Of a stretch of DNA of 64,000 bases, positions 34,477-43,131 are shown one piece after another. The notes under the pieces were generated by a model that saw only the letters and a list, made by a program, of their open reading frames with translations, had not been told where the DNA came from and ran no database searches. The translations under genes and the position numbers were made by a program. Every line of letters starts with the position of its first letter. Position 1 is the first letter of the stretch. The stretch is from Gammaproteobacteria bacterium (GTDB taxonomy: Bacteria; Pseudomonadota; Gammaproteobacteria; JABHGC01), in the NCBI GenBank assembly GCA_027077805.1, contig JALWTS010000048.1, positions 49,491-113,490 on the forward strand, given 5' to 3'.

Positions 34477-35665
34477 TATCTATATCCTGGGTTTGAAGTT
34501 GTTTTAGATGTTTATATTTCACCATTAATAGCAAGGCAATGGGTAACCAGATAATAAACCAAGTTTCCTTAGGACGGGGAAAAATATTGCCTCCTTCTGT
34601 CATACCTGCTGTTAGCCCATAAATTAACATGGCAATGCCAATCATGGCTAATGGATTAGACTTGGCAATCAAAACACTTGAGTAAATTAAGTTTAGTAAT
34701 AGCATTAACAATAACAATAAACCAAGCATACCACCATAATAGGCCGTGCCTAAATAAATATTATGTGGTTCTGAAAACACATGATAAAAACGAGGAATAG
34801 TAATGTCCAGTTTTGTCGCTAAACCATGTCCTAAGCAAGGTGCTAAACTAATTTTTTCAAGGCTAATTTTCCATAATTCAGGACGTGCTGAAAATCCCCT
34901 TGCCAGAATGATGTCTGGTTTAAATATTAGAATAATTGTAGCAGATAATATTAACAAGCTAATAAAATAAAGTGTGATTTTTGGTTGACACCATAAAAAT
35001 AACGCTAATGTGGCCATCGTCAATGCTAACATAGCAGTGCGTGATTGTGTTAGCAAGGTCATCACAAATAAAATAATAAATAATACGATGAGCAAATGAA
35101 TAAAACTTGTCAATTTCCCTTGGTATTGAGTGCTAATATAGGCCATTAAAAAAACGGTAAATACACCATAAACATGGGATGATAATAACGGGTTGGAAAA
35201 ATTACCAATACCCACAAAGCGTGTGGCAAATAAACCGTTATGATTGCTATAATGCAAATAAATAGCATAACATCCTGATATTGCTAACATAATAGTTGCA
35301 CTTAGTAATAAATTGATGATCAATTTCGTGTGATTTTCCCCCATATAGATGGCACCCATTAAAAAAATAAAAATTAATACTAAGCGTTTTAGATGGGCAA
35401 TATCACTTATAATCGTATCATTCCAAGCGAGACTAGTTGCCATATAGGCAAACAATCCTATCAATAACCAAAAAGTTTTATCACGGCTGAAATTTTTAAG
35501 CACTTTAAAATTAATCATCATCAAGATAACACTAGGCAACATAAAAAACAAATAAGTTTTGCCTTGATAAGCACTCATACTGCTAAAATAAATCATGCCC
35601 GTTAGAAATAATAAAAATCCTAAAGGTAAAATATAATGTTGTAAAATATCAATAAATTTAGTCAC
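34433..35665 (-). CDS. O-antigen polymerase/ligase-like membrane protein (Wzy/WaaL family)
   Basis: 410 residues, about ten to twelve transmembrane helices. The large periplasmic loop contains GHGLATKLDI and FSEPHNIYLGTAYYGGMLG, the His/Arg-bearing motif typical of O-antigen ligase/polymerase proteins (PHN). Its role would be joining or extending glycan on the periplasmic side. GTG start overlaps the GT2 stop by 4 bases, so both are coupled. Confidence 0.9.
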   Translation of the reverse strand: MTKFIDILQHYILPLGFLLFLTGMIYFSSMSAYQGKTYLFFMLPSVILMMINFKVLKNFSRDKTFWLLIGLFAYMATSLAWNDTIISDIAHLKRLVLIFIFLMGAIYMGENHTKLIINLLLSATIMLAISGCYAIYLHYSNHNGLFATRFVGIGNFSNPLLSSHVYGVFTVFLMAYISTQYQGKLTSFIHLLIVLFIILFVMTLLTQSRTAMLALTMATLALFLWCQPKITLYFISLLILSATIILIFKPDIILARGFSARPELWKISLEKISLAPCLGHGLATKLDITIPRFYHVFSEPHNIYLGTAYYGGMLGLLLLLMLLLNLIYSSVLIAKSNPLAMIGIAMLIYGLTAGMTEGGNIFPRPKETWFIIWLPIALLLMVKYKHLKQLQTQDIDSDNSTNEICIATLS

Positions 35666-36546
35666 TGTGATTTATTTTTATTAAATTTAGGTACGAAATA
35701 GTGCAACCACGCTCGGATAACTTTCCAGTTATAGTATTTAGGACTAATTTGTTTAAAAATTTTCAAGGCATAACGGCGGTCTTTTTTTGCAGTTTTTAAA
35801 AACATGCGAATTAACACTTGGTTTTTGACATAGGGATAATCAGGTTCTGATGCAAAATTTTGATAAATTTGTAGTTGGCTTTCGGTCATAAATTGATAAT
35901 TTTTGTAAGAGTTAGTCTCATGTTGACGATAATATGCGAATACATCATTTAATACGGCGATTTTATGGCCTTGATGGGTGATGCGTAACCATAGATCTAA
36001 ATCTTCAAGATTAGATTCGGTATTATAACCATTGACTTGTTTTAATACTTCGGCGCGTATCATTACCGAAGGAGCCGCAGGGGTTTGTTTAGGATTTAGA
36101 AAAATAGTGTTAAAATCCACTTCTCGATAAGGTTTTAGTCGTTGTTGCGATTTAATGACACCTTGGTGATTTACCACTAAAATATTACCACCAACAACGG
36201 CAATATTGGGATGTTGTTCCAAATATTGTACTTGTTTGGCGGTTTTGTCTAACATTAAATAATCATCAGAACCCAAAGGGGCAATATATTTGCCTTTAGC
36301 TTTGGCAAGGGCTTTGTTTAAGGTTTTCGTTAAACCCATATTGGCTTGGGATTCAAAATAAAATTGGTATTTTTCGCTGAGTTGTTGAATAATTGCCGCA
36401 CTATTATCGGTAGAACCATCATCAATGACAATGAGTTCAATATTAGGATAGCTTTGTTGCATAATGCTTTCAATACATTGAGTAATATAATCTTGATGGT
36501 TATAACAAGAAATAATAACACTAACTAATGGTTGTGATGATTGCAT
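35662..36546 (-). CDS. glycosyltransferase family 2
   Basis: 294 residues, GT-A fold: VSVIISCYNHQDYITQCIES, VIDDGSTDNS (nucleotide-binding Asp) and LGSDDYLMLDK (metal-binding Asp pair), followed by an acceptor region with ESNLEDLDLWLRI. This is the classic family 2 layout; the donor sugar cannot be told. First gene of the minus-strand glycan operon, divergent from the plus-strand GT4. A GCCTAAA/TTTAGGC hairpin lies upstream near 36555-36575. Confidence 0.93.
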   Translation of the reverse strand: MQSSQPLVSVIISCYNHQDYITQCIESIMQQSYPNIELIVIDDGSTDNSAAIIQQLSEKYQFYFESQANMGLTKTLNKALAKAKGKYIAPLGSDDYLMLDKTAKQVQYLEQHPNIAVVGGNILVVNHQGVIKSQQRLKPYREVDFNTIFLNPKQTPAAPSVMIRAEVLKQVNGYNTESNLEDLDLWLRITHQGHKIAVLNDVFAYYRQHETNSYKNYQFMTESQLQIYQNFASEPDYPYVKNQVLIRMFLKTAKKDRRYALKIFKQISPKYYNWKVIRAWLHYFVPKFNKNKSQ

Positions 36547-36644
36547 TGAGAATAAGATTGCCTAAACTTAATTTAGGCATAATTTTAAGGGATTTTAAGC
36601 AAAAGTCCAAAATAAGTTTCATTTAAATTTAAATCGTCATAATC

Positions 36645-37778
36645 GTGGCTCAAGAACGCATTAAAGTTTTACAATTACAAACAAAATATTATATTCGTAC
36701 CTCTGATTTGCATGAAGAAGTGATTAAAGCCTTACCTATAGAACGCTTTGAAGTTACTGCGGCTTATTTGAAAGGCAAACCTAAAGCAGGGGATATGGTC
36801 TCAATCAGTGAACATATTAAATATTTTGAGTTTAGTTCCGCACAAATGCAAGGGTTACGCTGGCAAGTCATGCAACAATTGTATCAATTTTGTCAGCAAC
36901 AACAGTTTGATGTGATTATTTGCAATGGTTTTAAAACGACGCATATGGTATTAAAACTAAATAAATGCCTAAAAGTCAGGCATTGCATTGGTATTATTCA
37001 TGGTTTTGGCGATTTTGATCGCCTATATCGACGCTTAGATGCCAAATTATATATTGATCAGCATTGGAGTTTTGTGGGCGTATCTTCTGCGGTAAGTGAT
37101 TATTTATGTGGTTTACGATTTTTAGGGACACATTGTGGTTTTAGTGTCAATAATGTGGTAACGATTAATAATGCTTTAGATATTGATAAGTCATTAAACA
37201 CCATGTTGACCAAGACCCAAGCAAAACAACGTCTAGGCTTAAATTCCTATGACTTTATTTTTGGCACTATTGGGCGTTTAGTGCCGGTAAAAGGGCATAT
37301 TTATTTATTACAAGCCTTGCAACAGCTACAAAGTAAATATCCACAGATAAAATTAGTGATTGTTGGTGATGGTCGTTTACAAGCTGAGTTACAAGACTAT
37401 ATCGAGGCAAATAATTTACAACAATCGGTGATATTAACGGGGAAAATTTTTAATGCCCTTGAAATTATTCGGGCATTTGAGTGTTTTGTTTTATCCTCAT
37501 TATCCGAAGGTTTGCCTTTAGTGTTACTAGAAGCCATGATTGCTAAAGTACCCATTATTGCGACAGATGTCGGTGGGGTTGCCTCAGTCGTCAAACAACA
37601 TGGTTATTTAGTGTCAGCGAAAGACAGCAATGCCTTAGCTCATGCAATGGAGAAAATGTTAAACTTAAGCCAAGCCGAAAGACAAACTTTAAGCGAACAA
37701 GCCTATCAATATTTATTACAACAGTTTAATATTGAATTATATCATCAAAAATATCGGCAACTGGTTTTAAGCAAATGA
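36645..37778 (+). CDS. glycosyltransferase family 4
   Basis: 377 residues, GT-B. C-terminal blocks: FIFGTIGRLVPVKGHIYLLQ, LVIVGDGRLQAEL, SSLSEGLPLVLLEAMIAKVP (EX7E) and ATDVGGVASVV. Starts at GTG without a visible ribosome site, so initiation may be weak. Its stop overlaps the next start by 4 bases. It is a paralogue in plan, not in close sequence, of the GT4 at 33352. Confidence 0.92.
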   Translation: MAQERIKVLQLQTKYYIRTSDLHEEVIKALPIERFEVTAAYLKGKPKAGDMVSISEHIKYFEFSSAQMQGLRWQVMQQLYQFCQQQQFDVIICNGFKTTHMVLKLNKCLKVRHCIGIIHGFGDFDRLYRRLDAKLYIDQHWSFVGVSSAVSDYLCGLRFLGTHCGFSVNNVVTINNALDIDKSLNTMLTKTQAKQRLGLNSYDFIFGTIGRLVPVKGHIYLLQALQQLQSKYPQIKLVIVGDGRLQAELQDYIEANNLQQSVILTGKIFNALEIIRAFECFVLSSLSEGLPLVLLEAMIAKVPIIATDVGGVASVVKQHGYLVSAKDSNALAHAMEKMLNLSQAERQTLSEQAYQYLLQQFNIELYHQKYRQLVLSK

Positions 37779-38701
37779 TGAAGCCTGCATCGATTATTAT
37801 TATTATTCCGTATTTTGGTAAATGGCCAGAATGGGTTGAGTTTTTTATGTTAAGTTGTCAAGCAAATCCTAGTATTAATTGGTTATTTATTACTGATTGT
37901 GGTAAACCACAAGTGAAACCCAATAATTGCCAATTTATTGAAACCAGCTTTGCAGATTATACCTCACAAATTTCTCAAAAATTAGCGATAAATTTTAACC
38001 CGACTTCACCTTATAAACTCTGTGATATTAAACCTGCCTATGGTTATTTGCATCAAGCTCAAACCCAAGCGTATGACTTTTTTGGTTTTGGCGATATTGA
38101 TGTCATTTATGGCAATTTACGTCAGTTTTTAACGGATGACATTTTAGCCAAGCATCAATTGATTTCCACCCATAATAATCGAATTTCGGGGCATTTATGC
38201 TTATTAAAAAATACGCCAACAATGATACAAGCATTTCAACGAATCAAAAACTGGCAAAATTTATTTGAAAATCCGCAACACTTAAGTATAGATGAATCTA
38301 AGTTTACCAAAGTATTTATGCCTCATCGTAAACATCCCACATGGCTAAAATATTTATATGCTTATTTTAGTCCCTATTGGCGACATAATTATTTTAAAGA
38401 ACAATACAGCACGATTTTAGCACCCATGCCATGGTGTGATGGTAAACAACAACATCCAGAACAATGGTATTGGCGGCAAGGTCATTTGAGCAATAATCAA
38501 AATGGTCAACAGGAATTTATGTATTTGCACTTTATGAATTGGAAATCCAATACATGGTTGCCGAAACAACAAGGCGGGGTCGCTGCTTGGCAAAATTTAA
38601 CCACACTACTTAATTTTGACTCCAATACTGATATGCAACAAGTGCAACAATTTACTATCAACCCTAAAGGTTTTTTTCTAGGAATCTCTAATGCAAATTG
38701 A
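37775..38701 (+). CDS. DUF6625-family protein, probable glycosyltransferase-like
   Basis: 308 residues. IIIIIPYFGKWPEWVEFF at the start, YKLCDIKPAYGYL and FFGFGDIDVIYGNLR in the middle, then SGHLCLLKN. FGDIDVIYG carries the D-x-D of GT-A enzymes, and this pattern is that of DUF6625 proteins found in glycan clusters. Catalysis is inferred. It is coupled to the GT4 upstream and its end overlaps the Tus-like gene by 11 bases. Confidence 0.8.
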   Translation: MMKPASIIIIIPYFGKWPEWVEFFMLSCQANPSINWLFITDCGKPQVKPNNCQFIETSFADYTSQISQKLAINFNPTSPYKLCDIKPAYGYLHQAQTQAYDFFGFGDIDVIYGNLRQFLTDDILAKHQLISTHNNRISGHLCLLKNTPTMIQAFQRIKNWQNLFENPQHLSIDESKFTKVFMPHRKHPTWLKYLYAYFSPYWRHNYFKEQYSTILAPMPWCDGKQQHPEQWYWRQGHLSNNQNGQQEFMYLHFMNWKSNTWLPKQQGGVAAWQNLTTLLNFDSNTDMQQVQQFTINPKGFFLGISNAN

Positions 38702-39626
38702 TCCAGCCTTATTAAAACTACAACTGATTGAGGCTTTAAGCCAGTTAGAGCAAAATTTAGATGATTTAGTCAATTTAATTTATCAAGAACAGGCCCCTTT
38801 ATGGGTATGGGACCCTGAAAAAAAATTAGATACTGAAGCCAAACAACGCCAACATTTATGTCAAATCATTGCCCAATTAAACTATCAAGATGGTCAAGAT
38901 AAAAGCAAGACCTTATTATGTCCTGCATTATTATTAGCCAGTGAAAACACTGGCGATAAAATTGAGCAAGTCAATCAGGCGAAAGATGAATTAAAACAGG
39001 TCTTTTTAGCAATGGAAGGACAAACTACTTTTGACAAAAAAAAGCGTATCCCTTTAGCCACTAAAGTATTACAAGATAGTGGTCGAGCTAGATTTCACAA
39101 ACGCCAAGCCTATCGCCATCTACAAAAAGTGGCACCATGGCCGGATAAAATTGGTTTTAGTTGGGGACATACTAGACGAGTATCCCGTATTAGTGTTGAT
39201 AGAGCATGGGGACGTTTAGCCCGATTGGGTGAAAAAGTGACGAATTTAGAGGTACAAAAACAGCGTTTATCTAAAATTCCACCGAATGAAGCTTTAGCCT
39301 ATATTAATTATTCGCAAACCAAACCTTGTGCTAATTTAGTGTGGGAAAAAAAAGGCGAGGGTGCTTGCAATTTAGTGAAACAAATTCAAGCCTCATTGCC
39401 ATTATTTATTATTAGCACAGGGCAAACGGAATTGCCTGATTTTCGTCCTTTAGCGTTAGATTCGCAAGCGGTTCCTAGACAACAGCGTCAAGATAGAAAA
39501 TTAGAATCACAACCGTTATTGCCGTCATTGAATATTTATCGGTATTTACAGCCCTATCGGGTGATTTTAGACACGAAAACTGATGATAAAACGGCAACAA
39601 TGAAAAATCAGTCAGATAATCAGTAA
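38691..39626 (+). CDS. tus: divergent Tus-family DNA replication terminus-binding protein
   Basis: 311 residues. Although divergent, it shares the order of E. coli Tus blocks: RQAYRHLQKVAPWPDKIGFSWG (cf. the Tus NAYRTL...RFGWANKH region), a following basic stretch (HTRRVSRISVDRAWGRLARL), NLVWEKKGEGACNLVKQIQA then LPLFIISTGQTELPDF (cf. ARVWYKGD... and [20 protein letters not shown]), and a C-terminal LPSLNIYRYL (cf. IPRLHLYVAD). Tus bound to Ter sites blocks forks from one side. The start has AGGAAT upstream and overlaps the DUF6625 gene by 11 bases, an odd context. Family assignment rests on pattern reading, so treat it as probable. Confidence 0.72.
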   Translation: MQIDPALLKLQLIEALSQLEQNLDDLVNLIYQEQAPLWVWDPEKKLDTEAKQRQHLCQIIAQLNYQDGQDKSKTLLCPALLLASENTGDKIEQVNQAKDELKQVFLAMEGQTTFDKKKRIPLATKVLQDSGRARFHKRQAYRHLQKVAPWPDKIGFSWGHTRRVSRISVDRAWGRLARLGEKVTNLEVQKQRLSKIPPNEALAYINYSQTKPCANLVWEKKGEGACNLVKQIQASLPLFIISTGQTELPDFRPLALDSQAVPRQQRQDRKLESQPLLPSLNIYRYLQPYRVILDTKTDDKTATMKNQSDNQ

Positions 39627-39634
39627 AATTAAAA

Positions 39635-39658
39635 AAAGCCTATGTTACCATAGGCTTT
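39635..39658. terminator. bidirectional terminator between tus-like gene and mazG/argH
   Basis: AAAGCCTATG and CATAGGCTTT (39635-39644, 39649-39658) form a 10-bp stem with a TTAC loop. On the minus strand a run of T follows, and on the plus strand a weaker one, so it can end both convergent units. Confidence 0.85.
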
Positions 39659-39809
39659 ATAATCTCGGAAAGTAAATAACATTTTGAGCAACACACTATC
39701 AAACTTTCCTTAACTTGCTAACTATTATCAGCCAGTATAATAGAAGGTTTTTGAAAAAAATGTGATGGCGGTTGTGAAATGGTAATTAAACATTATTTAA
39801 TATCAACTT

Positions 39810-39825
39810 TGTGAACTTGATCACA
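39810..39825. promoter_or_regulatory. CRP-like palindrome in a convergent intergenic gap
   Basis: TGTGAACTTGATCACA fits the CRP core TGTGA-N6-TCACA at all ten fixed positions. It lies 6 bases beyond the mazG-like stop and far from any start codon, so a regulatory role is unclear. The rest of the gap (39659-39831) holds nothing I can name. Confidence 0.25.
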
Positions 39826-39831
39826 TTTTAA

Positions 39832-40188
39832 TTAGTATTCTTCTGCTCTTTTCGCACTTCCTTTGACTTTATCTACTGGATAACGCTGTGCATTTATGGT
39901 GGTTTTTTGATTGGCAACTGCGAGTAAATCAATATCTAGTTGATCCGCAATACGGATGAGATAAATAAAAATATCGGCTAATTCCATTGCGACTTCTTGA
40001 TGTTTATCTGCCTCCAAATTTTGGCTTTGTTCTATACTTAGCCATTGAAAATGCTCCACTAATTCGGCACATTCGGCAATTAATGCCATCGATAAATTTT
40101 TGGGATTATGAAATTGTTCCCAGTCTCTATCTTGGGCAAATTGTTGTAAACGTTGGCTGAGTTGTTTGAGTTCATTCGCTTGAGACAT
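39832..40188 (-). CDS. MazG-like nucleotide pyrophosphohydrolase
   Basis: 118 residues. All-alpha NTP pyrophosphatase motif: LIAECAELVEHFQW (E-x2-E) and EVAMELADIFIYLIRIAD (E-x2-D), the metal-binding acidic set. Short MazG-like enzymes hydrolyse dCTP or other NTPs to monophosphates, a house-cleaning role. Start chosen at 40188 (MSQANELKQ) with AGGAATAG before it; the frame is open to 40275 inside argH. It lies 10 bases after the argH stop. Confidence 0.9.
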   Translation of the reverse strand: MSQANELKQLSQRLQQFAQDRDWEQFHNPKNLSMALIAECAELVEHFQWLSIEQSQNLEADKHQEVAMELADIFIYLIRIADQLDIDLLAVANQKTTINAQRYPVDKVKGSAKRAEEY

Positions 40189-40198
40189 GATATTTTCA

Positions 40199-41587
40199 CT
40201 ATTCCTTAAATTTTTGTAAGCGTTCATAGGCTCGGTCAATCGCTGCTTTAACTTGATTGGGAGCCGTACCACCAAAATGATCTCTGGCTTGTATAGAACC
40301 TTCTAAAGTTAATACCTTAAATACATCTTTTTGAATAATCTCTGAAAATTCTTGTAGTTCTGCTAGACTCATTTCCGCTAAGTCTTTATTTTGGTTAATG
40401 CCATAACGTACGGCTTTACCCACAATTTCATGGGCATCACGAAACGCAAGCCCATGTTTGACTAAATAATCCGCTAAATCAGTGGCAGTGGCAAAGCCTT
40501 GTTTAGTCGCTTGATACATACGTTGTTTTTTAACGGTGATCGTTGGTAACATTTCAGCAAAGACTTTTAAACAACCCTTAATCTGAGCAACGGTATCAAA
40601 TAAGGGTTCCTTATCTTCTTGGTTATCTTTATTGTAAGCCAAAGGTTGTGATTTCATTAAGCTTAATAAGGCAAATAAATGACCAAAGATTCGACCTGTT
40701 TTACCACGAATTAATTCAGGCACATCAGGATTTTTCTTTTGAGGCATAATGGAGGAGCCTGTGGTGAAACTATCCGCAATGTCAATAAAATCAAATTGTG
40801 CCGATGACCAGATAATTAATTCTTCCGAAAAACGCGATAAATGCATGATTAAAATTGCCATATGACTTTGAAATTCAATAATAAAATCTCTGTCGCTGAC
40901 CGCATCTAAAGAATTTTCACAAACATTCTTAAAGCCTAGTAATTTCGCACTATAATGTCTGTCAATGGCAAAGCTGGTGCCTGCTAAAGCGGCAGCGCCT
41001 AAAGGCGAAGTATTACAACGTTGATAGGCTTCCGTTAAACGTTGTCGATCTCGATATAGCATTTCAAACCACGCCATTAAATGATGCCCAAAGGTAATCG
41101 GTTGGGCGACTTGCAAATGAGTAAATCCGGGCATAATCGTATCTGTATGTTCACTGGCAAGTTGCAGTAGGGCGAATTGAGTTTTGGCTAATTGCTGTTC
41201 AATCATTTTAATTTCATGGCGTAAATACAAACGAACATCCGTTGCCACTTGATCATTACGAGAACGTCCTGTATGTAATTTTTTACCTACTTCGCCAATG
41301 GTTTGGGTGAGTTTGGCTTCAATATTCATATGAATATCTTCTAAACGAATCGAATAATCAAATTGTTGTTGTTCAATTTGTGCTTGGATTCGTTGTAAGC
41401 CTTGAATAATCTGCTGACTTTCTTGCTCAGTTAAAATTTGACAATGCCTTAACATTTTAGCATGAGCAATAGAGCCTTGAATATCATAAGCATAAAGTTG
41501 TTGATCAAATTCAATGGAAGCAGTAAATGCCTCTACAAAGGCATCGGTTGGTTGGGTAAATCTTCCAGTCCAAGCTTTTGATTGCAT
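40199..41587 (-). CDS. argH: argininosuccinate lyase
   Basis: 462 residues, fumarase/aspartase superfamily: last step of arginine synthesis, giving arginine and fumarate. Signature [20 protein letters not shown] near residue 280 carries the catalytic Ser in the mobile loop; [20 protein letters not shown] and [12 protein letters not shown] are other family blocks. No other arg gene is in the window. A CCCATTATAATGGG palindrome at 41636-41649 contains the only -10-like element upstream. Confidence 0.97.
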   Translation of the reverse strand: MQSKAWTGRFTQPTDAFVEAFTASIEFDQQLYAYDIQGSIAHAKMLRHCQILTEQESQQIIQGLQRIQAQIEQQQFDYSIRLEDIHMNIEAKLTQTIGEVGKKLHTGRSRNDQVATDVRLYLRHEIKMIEQQLAKTQFALLQLASEHTDTIMPGFTHLQVAQPITFGHHLMAWFEMLYRDRQRLTEAYQRCNTSPLGAAALAGTSFAIDRHYSAKLLGFKNVCENSLDAVSDRDFIIEFQSHMAILIMHLSRFSEELIIWSSAQFDFIDIADSFTTGSSIMPQKKNPDVPELIRGKTGRIFGHLFALLSLMKSQPLAYNKDNQEDKEPLFDTVAQIKGCLKVFAEMLPTITVKKQRMYQATKQGFATATDLADYLVKHGLAFRDAHEIVGKAVRYGINQNKDLAEMSLAELQEFSEIIQKDVFKVLTLEGSIQARDHFGGTAPNQVKAAIDRAYERLQKFKE

Positions 41588-41720
41588 AATAGTTCCTAAA
41601 CTTAAACAAGTTGGGTGGTGATAGTGATATAAATTCCCATTATAATGGGTTTTGGGTCAATTGAAAATTTTGTGATACTTTTGATTGATTTATTTTAAAT
41701 ATTTCAAAACGTTTTAAAAA

Positions 41721-41729
41721 TGCTATAAT
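41721..41729 (+). promoter_or_regulatory. extended -10 promoter of the GAF kinase gene
   Basis: TGC precedes a perfect TATAAT (41724-41729), 31 bases before the start codon. No good -35, as expected for an extended -10. Confidence 0.55.
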
Positions 41730-41760
41730 CGATCGTTGGTTGACATTTTAAAGATACAAA

Positions 41761-43047
41761 ATGACCCTTCGTTCTCAACAAATTGAGCAAAGCAAATTAG
41801 ACCAATTACGGCAAGCATTGCAAGAAAAACAGCAAGAAATTGCAATGTTACAAGAAATTGGTCAAGCTATTAACAGTGCTTATAAACTACAAGATATTTT
41901 GCAAATGGTGGCAGATAAAGCCCGAGTATTGGTGAGTGCTAGTACTACCTTGATTCCGATTATCAATCAAAATTGCACTGATTATACTTATATGGCAGGG
42001 AGTGGTGAAAATATTGACGAAATTATTGGGGAATCCTTACCGATTGACTTTGGTGTTTGTGGATGGGTTTGGCGGAATAAGCGAGCTTGGTGGCGGGGTA
42101 TTATTAGTGAATTGGATGAGCAAGAACAAATTCGTTGGGAAAAAGAAGCAGGTACGGTGATTTTAGTACCATTAATTGGTAACAAACATTTTTTAGGGGG
42201 CATTTCTGCTTTAAATAAAAGCTCAGGCGAAGATTTTAACCAACGTGATTTGTTTTTGTTATCACTATTTGCGGATCAAGTGAGTATTGCCATTGAAAAA
42301 ACTCGTTTATTTGAACAAGCAAAAAAAGCACAATATCAAGCAGAACAAGCAAATCATGCAAAGTCAATGTTTTTAGCGATGATTTCCCATGAATTACGAA
42401 CCCCATTAAATGCCATTATTGGTTATAGTGAAATGATCGTTGAGGAACTAGAGGCGAAACAGCAAATTACTTTCGATTCGGTTGAACCGATTAATCACTC
42501 CGCAAAACATTTGCTGAAATTAATTGACGAATTATTAGAATATACCCAATTTGGCACATTAAACCGACAATTAGATAAGCAGACAATTCGTTTAAAGGTA
42601 TTGGCGATTAATCTCGTTGATCAATTTAGAAAAATGGCAGAAGCCAATCATAACCAGATCGAATTATTATACGTCCCTGATGATGAAACCATGCAAGGTG
42701 ATCTCACCAAAATTCATCATATTTTTTATCATTTGTTTAGTAATGCCTGTAAGTTTACCAAAAATGGTAAAATTCAACTGCAAATTCAAAAAATATGGCA
42801 AGGGGAGCAAGCATGGATACATTTTGTGCTTGATGATACGGGGCGAGGTATTCCTGCTGAATTTAATCGTCAAGTATTTGACCCCTTTTTTCAAGTAGAG
42901 CATTTGAACGATAGTAGTAGCACCTGTAATACAGGCTTAGGTTTATCCATTGTTAAAGAATACTGTGAATTTATGGGCGGCGATGTGCATTTAAGCAGTG
43001 ATTTAGGGCAGGGGAGCAGAGTTGAGGTGAAACTGCCTGCAAAATAG
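41761..43047 (+). CDS. soluble GAF-domain sensor histidine kinase
   Basis: 428 residues, no membrane segment. An N-terminal coiled coil (Gln/Glu-rich, 5-35) leads to a GAF domain (about 40-185, with IIGESLPIDFGVCGWVWR and VLVPLIGNKHFLGGI), then HisKA with H210 (MISHELRTPLNAIIGY) and HATPase (N-box SNACKFTKNG, G1 DDTGRGIP, G2 NTGLGLSIV). A cytoplasmic signal is thus sensed by GAF. It stands alone, without an adjacent response regulator. Confidence 0.93.
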   Translation: MTLRSQQIEQSKLDQLRQALQEKQQEIAMLQEIGQAINSAYKLQDILQMVADKARVLVSASTTLIPIINQNCTDYTYMAGSGENIDEIIGESLPIDFGVCGWVWRNKRAWWRGIISELDEQEQIRWEKEAGTVILVPLIGNKHFLGGISALNKSSGEDFNQRDLFLLSLFADQVSIAIEKTRLFEQAKKAQYQAEQANHAKSMFLAMISHELRTPLNAIIGYSEMIVEELEAKQQITFDSVEPINHSAKHLLKLIDELLEYTQFGTLNRQLDKQTIRLKVLAINLVDQFRKMAEANHNQIELLYVPDDETMQGDLTKIHHIFYHLFSNACKFTKNGKIQLQIQKIWQGEQAWIHFVLDDTGRGIPAEFNRQVFDPFFQVEHLNDSSSTCNTGLGLSIVKEYCEFMGGDVHLSSDLGQGSRVEVKLPAK

Positions 43048-43131
43048 ACAAGGTAATATTAATCCCATAGAAAAAAATTTTAAAATGGGGCTTGCTTTCT
43101 TTGGTTTGCGACAAGAATTAGGTCAAGTTTT

